DNA from: Streptomyces sp. cg36
GTDB lineage: Bacteria > Actinomycetota > Actinomycetes > Streptomycetales > Streptomycetaceae
Length of the DNA: 64,000 nucleotides
Direction: 5' to 3'
Assembly (NCBI RefSeq): GCF_041080675.1
Contig: NZ_CP163520.1
Coordinates: 6,787,501-6,851,500 of the forward strand
Shown here: piece after piece, positions 59,789 to 64,000 of the stretch
Layout: each line of letters starts with the position of its first letter
Position numbering within the stretch: position 1 is the first letter of the stretch
Made by a program: the position numbers and the translations under genes
The notes under the pieces: generated by a model
Seen by the model: only the letters and a program-made list of their open reading frames with translations
Told to the model about the DNA's origin: nothing
Database searches by the model: none

Positions 59789-60814
59789 CTAGAGCACGCA
59801 CTCCGCTTCGGCGTACCGCTCGGCCGGGACGGTCTTCAGCGTCGCGGTGGCCTCGCCCAGCGGCACCATGGTGATGTCGGTGCCGCGCAGCGCGGTCAGC
59901 ATCCCGAACTCGCCCCGGTGCACCGCCTCCACCGCGTGCCAGCCGAACCGGGTGGCGAGCACGCGGTCGTAGGCGGTCGGGGTGCCGCCGCGCTGGACGT
60001 GGCCGAGGATGACCGCGCGGGCCTCCTTGCCCAGGCGCCGCTCCAGCTCCACGGAGAGCTGGCTGGCCACGCCCGCGAAGCGCTCGTGGCCGTAGATGTC
60101 GGTGCCGCCCTCGTCGAAGCGCATCGAGCCCTCGCGCGGCTTGGCGCCCTCGGCGACCACCACGATCGCGAACTTCTTGCCCGCCGAGAACCGGCGGCCG
60201 ACCAGCTCGGTCAGCTCGTCGATGTCGAAGGGGCGCTCCGGCACGACGATCGCGTGGGCGCCGGCGGCCATGCCCGAGTGCAGGGCGATCCAGCCCGTGT
60301 GGCGGCCCATGACCTCGACGATCAGCACGCGCTGGTGCGACTCGGCGGTCGTCTTGAGGCGGTCCAGCGCCTCGGTGGCCACGCCCACGGCGGTGTCGAA
60401 GCCGAAGGTGACGTCGGTGGAGGCGATGTCGTTGTCGATGGTCTTGGGCACGCCGACGATGGGCAGCCCCGCCTCGGAGAGCAGATGGGCGGCCTTCAGG
60501 GTGCCCTCGCCGCCGATCGGGATGATCGCGTCCAGACCCAGCTCGGCCACATGGCCCTTGGCGCGCTCGACGCCGTCGCGCAGATGCGCGGGCTGGACGC
60601 GGGAGGAGCCGAGGATCGTGCCGCCGAGGGCGAGGATGCCGCCCACCGCGTCCAGGTCCAGCTTGCGGTAGTCGGCCTCCAGGAGACCCTTCCAGCCGTC
60701 GTGGAAGCCGATGACCTCGTCGCCGTGGTCGACCACCGCGCGGTGCACGACGGAACGGATGACGGCGTTCAGGCCGGGGCAGTCGCCGCCGGAGGTGAGC
60801 ACACCAATTCGCAT
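59789..60814 (-). CDS. pfkA: 6-phosphofructokinase
   Basis: A 341-residue PFK that phosphorylates fructose 6-phosphate to the 1,6-bisphosphate, the committed glycolytic step. MRIGVLTSGGDCPGLNAVIRSVV is diagnostic. The nucleotide-site motif is GGEGTL with Gly (ATP type), while VPKTIDNDIASTDVTFGFDTA has Lys where classic ATP-PFKs have Gly. This mixed pattern is the actinomycete ATP-PFK type (group III). Catalytic Asp in TIDND. Start ATG at 60814. No other glycolytic gene is nearby. Confidence 0.95.
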   Translation of the reverse strand: MRIGVLTSGGDCPGLNAVIRSVVHRAVVDHGDEVIGFHDGWKGLLEADYRKLDLDAVGGILALGGTILGSSRVQPAHLRDGVERAKGHVAELGLDAIIPIGGEGTLKAAHLLSEAGLPIVGVPKTIDNDIASTDVTFGFDTAVGVATEALDRLKTTAESHQRVLIVEVMGRHTGWIALHSGMAAGAHAIVVPERPFDIDELTELVGRRFSAGKKFAIVVVAEGAKPREGSMRFDEGGTDIYGHERFAGVASQLSVELERRLGKEARAVILGHVQRGGTPTAYDRVLATRFGWHAVEAVHRGEFGMLTALRGTDITMVPLGEATATLKTVPAERYAEAECVL

Positions 60815-60973
60815 TGCCCGGAAAACCTTTGCAACGTGGGCCGACGACCGGACCCCGTCGTCCGGTTGGATCCCCGCCACCCTACCGGCGCAGGGTGACG
60901 GGGCCGAATCAGCGGTCCGACAGATGGACGTCGTACGAAGCTACGAACGGCCTTCCGGGTGCCCGGTTCCGGG

Positions 60974-61702
60974 TCAGGCGGGCTGGGTGGCGGAGGCGAT
61001 CCGCTCGGCGCGCAGCGCCTCGTACCAGCGGTCGTCGGTCGGCGGCAGCGCGTTCACATCGAGGGCCAGCTTCAGCAGCAGGTCCGCGATCTGCGGGTTC
61101 CGCGCCAGCACGGGGCCGTGCATGTACGTGCCGAAGACCGTCTCGTTGTACGCGCCCTCGGTGCCGTCCCCGGTGCCGTTGCCCCGGCCCAGGCGCACCC
61201 GGGCGAACGGACGGGCCGTCGGACCGAGGTGCGTGATGCCCTGGTGGTTCTCGAAACCGGTCAACTGCGGAAGGCCGAGGCGCTCGTCGACGTCGCCCAG
61301 CACGTCGCCGACGCACCGCTCGCCCTCGCCCCGGGTCGAGACGACGTCGAGCAGGCCGAGGCCCGGCTCGCGCTCACCGAGGTCGTTGATGAACTCGTGG
61401 CCCAGGATCTGGTACCCGGCGCAGACCGAGAAGATGATCGCGCCGTTGGACGCGGCGCGCTGGAGCCCGCCGTCACGGCGCAGCCGCTCGGCGGCCAGCC
61501 GCTGCGGCCGGTCCTCGCCGCCGCCGATCAGATAGATGTCGCCGGACGACGGCACCGGCTGGTCGCTGCGCACGTCCACGCGCGCCACGTCCAGGCCGCG
61601 CTGACGGGCCCGGCGCTCCACGACCAGCGCGTTGCCCTGGTCGCCGTAGGTGCTCAGCAGGTCGGGGTAGACCCACACGAGACGCAGGCTGTTGTCGCTC
61701 AT
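60974..61702 (-). CDS. gatD: Lipid II isoglutaminyl synthase, glutaminase subunit GatD
   Basis: A 242-residue class I glutamine amidotransferase (CobB/CobQ-like). Catalytic C94 is in FSVCAGYQILG and the His in FENHQGITHLG and TYMHGPVLARNP. It supplies ammonia to MurT, which amidates the D-Glu of lipid II to D-iGln; the pair is common in Gram-positive bacteria. It follows murT by 23 bases on the same strand. ATG at 61702. Confidence 0.94.
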   Translation of the reverse strand: MSDNSLRLVWVYPDLLSTYGDQGNALVVERRARQRGLDVARVDVRSDQPVPSSGDIYLIGGGEDRPQRLAAERLRRDGGLQRAASNGAIIFSVCAGYQILGHEFINDLGEREPGLGLLDVVSTRGEGERCVGDVLGDVDERLGLPQLTGFENHQGITHLGPTARPFARVRLGRGNGTGDGTEGAYNETVFGTYMHGPVLARNPQIADLLLKLALDVNALPPTDDRWYEALRAERIASATQPA

Positions 61703-61725
61703 GCTCGCTTCTCCTTCGGGGGGTC

Positions 61726-62964
61726 TCAGTTGCCGACCGTGCGGCGCACGTCCTGGAAGGCGGTGTAGTTGGCGATCAGCTCGATCTGGCCGGGGGGCGC
61801 GAGCTGGACGCACTCCGAGAGGCTCTCGCAGACCCGGAAGTCCAGGTCGGCGACCTCCAGGCGGACCGCCAGGTCCAGCTTGCGGTCGCCGATCACGAAG
61901 ATCGGGTGACCGGCCAGCCGGGTGTAGTCGACGTCCCACAGCCACGAGGTGTCCGTGCCGTCGGCGCCCCGGGCGTTGACGGAGAGGATCACCGGCGTCG
62001 GCGGCGGGTCGATCAGGGAAAACGTTTCGAGCCAGCCCGCCGGGTTCTTCGCCAGCAGCAGCCGCAGCTCACGGCCCTGGAACGAGACGACGTCATAGCG
62101 TCCCGCGACCGCCTGCACCTGGTACATCCGCTCCAGCGCGACCTGCGGCGGCACCCCGAAGACCGCGGCGACCGCGGCGGAGGTGGCGGCGTTGGCCTTG
62201 TTGGCGCGGCCGGGCAGCTGGAGGTGGATCGGCCAGGCCGAGCCGTGCGGGTCCAGCACGTAGTCGCCGCTGAGCACCCAGCTCGCCTGCGGGCGGCGGA
62301 AACCGCACTCGCCGCAGAACCAGTCGTCGCCGGGCCGCTGCATCACACCGCCGCAGGCGGGGCACGACCAGGCGTCGTCCTTCCACTCCTGACCGGCCGC
62401 CACCCACACCACGTTGGGGGAGGAGGACGCCGCCCAGACGACCAGCGGGTCGTCGGCGTTGGCGATCACCACGGCCTTGGTGCCCTGGAGCCCCTCGCGC
62501 CACTTCTCGGCGAGCATCCGGGTCTCGGCGGCCCGGTCCAGCTGGTCGCGGCTCAGGTTGAGCAGCGCGATCGCCTTCGGGGTCACGTCCCGGGCCACGC
62601 CCGCGAGGTACTTCTCGTCCACCTCGATCACGCCGAAGCGGGATTCCGAGCCGCCCGCCAGCGCCGAGGTGATGCCCGCGGGCATGTTGGCGCCCAGCGC
62701 GTTGGACACCACCGGGCCGCTGGCCCGCAGCGCCTCGGCGATGAGCCGGGTCGTCGTCGTCTTGCCGTTCGTCGCCGAGACCAGGACCACGTCCAGGTGG
62801 TTCGCCAGTCGCCCGAGCAGATCGGGGTCCAGCTTGAGCGCCACCCGGCCGCCGATCACCGATCCACTGCCCCGCCCCGCCGCGCGCGACACCGCCGCAG
62901 CGGCCTTGCCCGCCGTCACGGCGAGCTTGGCCCGCGGTGACAGCGGCTCCGCGTTGCCTGCCAT
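61726..62964 (-). CDS. murT: Lipid II isoglutaminyl synthase, ligase subunit MurT
   Basis: A 412-residue Mur-ligase-like ATPase. P-loop SATNGKTTTTR is near 63-73. A Cys4 zinc ribbon, CPACGG and CGECGF, is inserted around 205-230, a hallmark of MurT. A C-terminal DUF1727 domain follows, with the catalytic Asp region near ARGADGTDTSWLWDVDY. It works with GatD, encoded next, to amidate lipid II. Start ATG at 62964. Divergent from the deformylase gene. Confidence 0.95.
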   Translation of the reverse strand: MAGNAEPLSPRAKLAVTAGKAAAAVSRAAGRGSGSVIGGRVALKLDPDLLGRLANHLDVVLVSATNGKTTTTRLIAEALRASGPVVSNALGANMPAGITSALAGGSESRFGVIEVDEKYLAGVARDVTPKAIALLNLSRDQLDRAAETRMLAEKWREGLQGTKAVVIANADDPLVVWAASSSPNVVWVAAGQEWKDDAWSCPACGGVMQRPGDDWFCGECGFRRPQASWVLSGDYVLDPHGSAWPIHLQLPGRANKANAATSAAVAAVFGVPPQVALERMYQVQAVAGRYDVVSFQGRELRLLLAKNPAGWLETFSLIDPPPTPVILSVNARGADGTDTSWLWDVDYTRLAGHPIFVIGDRKLDLAVRLEVADLDFRVCESLSECVQLAPPGQIELIANYTAFQDVRRTVGN

Positions 62965-63081
62965 CGTCCTTGATCCTCCTTGCGCCTGGGTCGGACCTCA
63001 GCCTATCGAGATCCGGACAGCGGCCCGAACCGCGCCACCACCGAGGCGGTCGCCGAGCCGTCGGAACGTACGCTTACGGCC

Positions 63082-63654
63082 ATGCGCCACCGCCCGATTC
63101 CCGGCAGTTCCGGCACCGTACGAGAGATGTCTCTCCTCGGTGACCAGGTCCTGCACGCCCCCTGTGAGCCCGTCAGCGACTTCGGCCGGTCCCTGGAGAG
63201 GCTGGTCGAGGACCTTTTCGCGACGATGTACGCCGCCCAGGGCGTCGGTCTGGCGGCCAACCAGATCGGGGTCGGGCTGCGGGTGTTCGTCTACGACTGC
63301 CCCGACGACGACGAGGTCCGCCACCTCGGGCACGTGGTCAACCCGCGCCTGGTGTCGGCCGACGGCGTCGTGGTGCGCGGCCCCGAGGGCTGTCTGTCGC
63401 TGCCGGGCATCGAGGCGGGCACCCCGCGCCACGACGAGGCGGTGGTGGAGGGGGTGACGGTGACCGGCGACCCGGTCCGGATCTGCGGCACCGGCTTCTT
63501 CGCCCGCTGCCTCCAGCACGAGATGGACCACCTGGACGGGGTGGTGTACGCGGACCGTTTGACGGGGTGGCGGCGGGGGAGGGCACTGCGGGAGATCCGG
63601 CGCGCGCCCTGGGGGCCCGAGCGGTATTCCCCCGTCCCGCCCGCGGCGACCTAG
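63082..63654 (+). CDS. def: Peptide deformylase
   Basis: A 190-residue deformylase that removes the N-formyl group from nascent proteins. The three motifs are present: GVGLAANQIG, EGCLSLPG (metal Cys) and QHEMDHLDG (metal His pair and catalytic Glu). Start ATG at 63082; CGTACG/TACGGC sequence immediately before gives no clear ribosome binding site. Its stop TAG shares the CTAG with the stop of the convergent TetR gene. Confidence 0.95.
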   Translation: MRHRPIPGSSGTVREMSLLGDQVLHAPCEPVSDFGRSLERLVEDLFATMYAAQGVGLAANQIGVGLRVFVYDCPDDDEVRHLGHVVNPRLVSADGVVVRGPEGCLSLPGIEAGTPRHDEAVVEGVTVTGDPVRICGTGFFARCLQHEMDHLDGVVYADRLTGWRRGRALREIRRAPWGPERYSPVPPAAT

Positions 63655-64000
63655 AAGCCCGGCCCTCCCACCCGGTCCGCCGCCGCGGCCAGGCGGCCCC
63701 ACAGCAGGTCCGCGAGGCCCCGTACCAACTCGGCGCGCGAGCAGGGGCGTTCGCCCAGCCACCAGTCGCCGGCCGCGTGCATCATGCCGACGATCCCGTG
63801 GCCCCACACCCGCGCCAACGCCTCGCTGCCCGGGCCCAGGTCGATGCGCTCGGCGATCACCACGCCGAGCTCCTCGCCCATCCGCCGCAGCAGCGGGGCG
63901 GAGTGGCGGCCGACGTCGAAGCCGGGGTGCTCGCCGCCGCCGGACTCCTCGGCCGGGTGCATCAGGAAGCGGTAGACCTGCGGGCGCGCCTCGATCGCGG
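63651..64000 (-). CDS. TetR-family regulator, C-terminal part (partial, runs off right edge)
   Basis: The last about 116 codons of a minus-strand gene; the DNA-binding N-terminus lies outside the window. The visible part (IEARPQVYRFLMHPAEES ... HGIVGMMHAAGDWWLGERPCSRAELVRGLADLLWGRLAA) has the pattern of a TetR C-terminal dimerisation and ligand domain as seen in Streptomyces TetR_C proteins. Its stop codon overlaps that of the deformylase gene by the four bases CTAG. Confidence 0.72.
   Translation of the reverse strand, partial: AIEARPQVYRFLMHPAEESGGGEHPGFDVGRHSAPLLRRMGEELGVVIAERIDLGPGSEALARVWGHGIVGMMHAAGDWWLGERPCSRAELVRGLADLLWGRLAAAADRVGGPGF

Noticed and set aside
1..64000. tRNA or rRNA genes
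   Set aside because: No cloverleaf with a GTTCRANNC-type arm and 3' acceptor match, and no rRNA core sequence, was seen by eye; a tRNAscan run would settle this.

Overview
This window is high-GC actinobacterial chromosome, almost certainly from a Streptomyces. The evidence is very high third-position GC, frequent GTG and TTG starts, mycothiol-type maleylpyruvate isomerase and MurT/GatD genes, a DUF397/HTH-DUF5753/anti-sigma-like ATPase set, a Tat-exported PhoD phosphatase and a tripeptidyl aminopeptidase. From memory, the order pfkA, tap, urease genes, bioB-A-D, purB resembles the core region around SCO1210-SCO1280 of S. coelicolor. No alignment was run. I saw no rRNA, tRNA, insertion sequence or CRISPR array.

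Layout. 1-7 kb: partial P-loop kinase, IMPACT/YigZ protein, the sbcD-sbcC nuclease pair, TM2 and DUF2752 membrane proteins. 7-13 kb: two Lrp/AsnC regulators, each divergent from a sulfur-related gene (rhodanese; cystathionine lyase/synthase-type PLP enzyme), a DUF885 hydrolase, and a membrane-anchored ACT-GNAT acetyltransferase. 13-22 kb: PhoD phosphatase with a PHO-box-like upstream repeat, VOC protein, MocR/PdxR-type regulator divergent from an EamA exporter, alpha/beta hydrolase, SnoaL-tailed ECF sigma factor, a GntR/UTRA regulator behind an operator-rich promoter, and a ROK regulator. 22-31 kb: two-component system divergent from an ABC exporter, two hypotheticals, a Mug glycosylase, purB, an SGNH hydrolase and a fused maleylpyruvate-isomerase-type protein. 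31-41 kb is the most accessory-looking part: a lone r1t-type holin gene, two CNNM/CBS proteins, a GNAT, a MacB-like ABC pair, a methyltransferase and several unrelated tandem-repeat arrays.

41-45.8 kb: biotin genes (bioB-bioA-bioD plus a coupled VOC gene on the minus strand, bioF divergent). 45.8-48.6 kb: a whiJ/abaA-like regulatory set, then an NlpC/P60 peptidase with a c-di-AMP (ydaO) riboswitch leader. 48.6-50 kb: a ClpP peptidase with a small translationally coupled partner, divergent from an orphan Phd/YefM antitoxin across a TGTACA-type repeat. 50-55 kb: ureABCFGD. 55-64 kb: tripeptidyl aminopeptidase, epimerase-like protein, PlsC acyltransferase, CtaG, phosphofructokinase, GatD-MurT lipid II amidation, peptide deformylase and a partial TetR regulator.

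Functional logic. Most genes are housekeeping or nutrient-linked (biotin, urea nitrogen, phosphate, glycolysis, cell-wall amidation). Several operator-like palindromes sit exactly in divergent promoters: MocR, GntR/DasR-like, bio, PHO, GlnR-like and YefM-like. The least explained parts are the ClpP/small protein/antitoxin module, the repeat-rich 31-41 kb stretch with its solitary holin, and the Cys/His-repeat tail on BioB.
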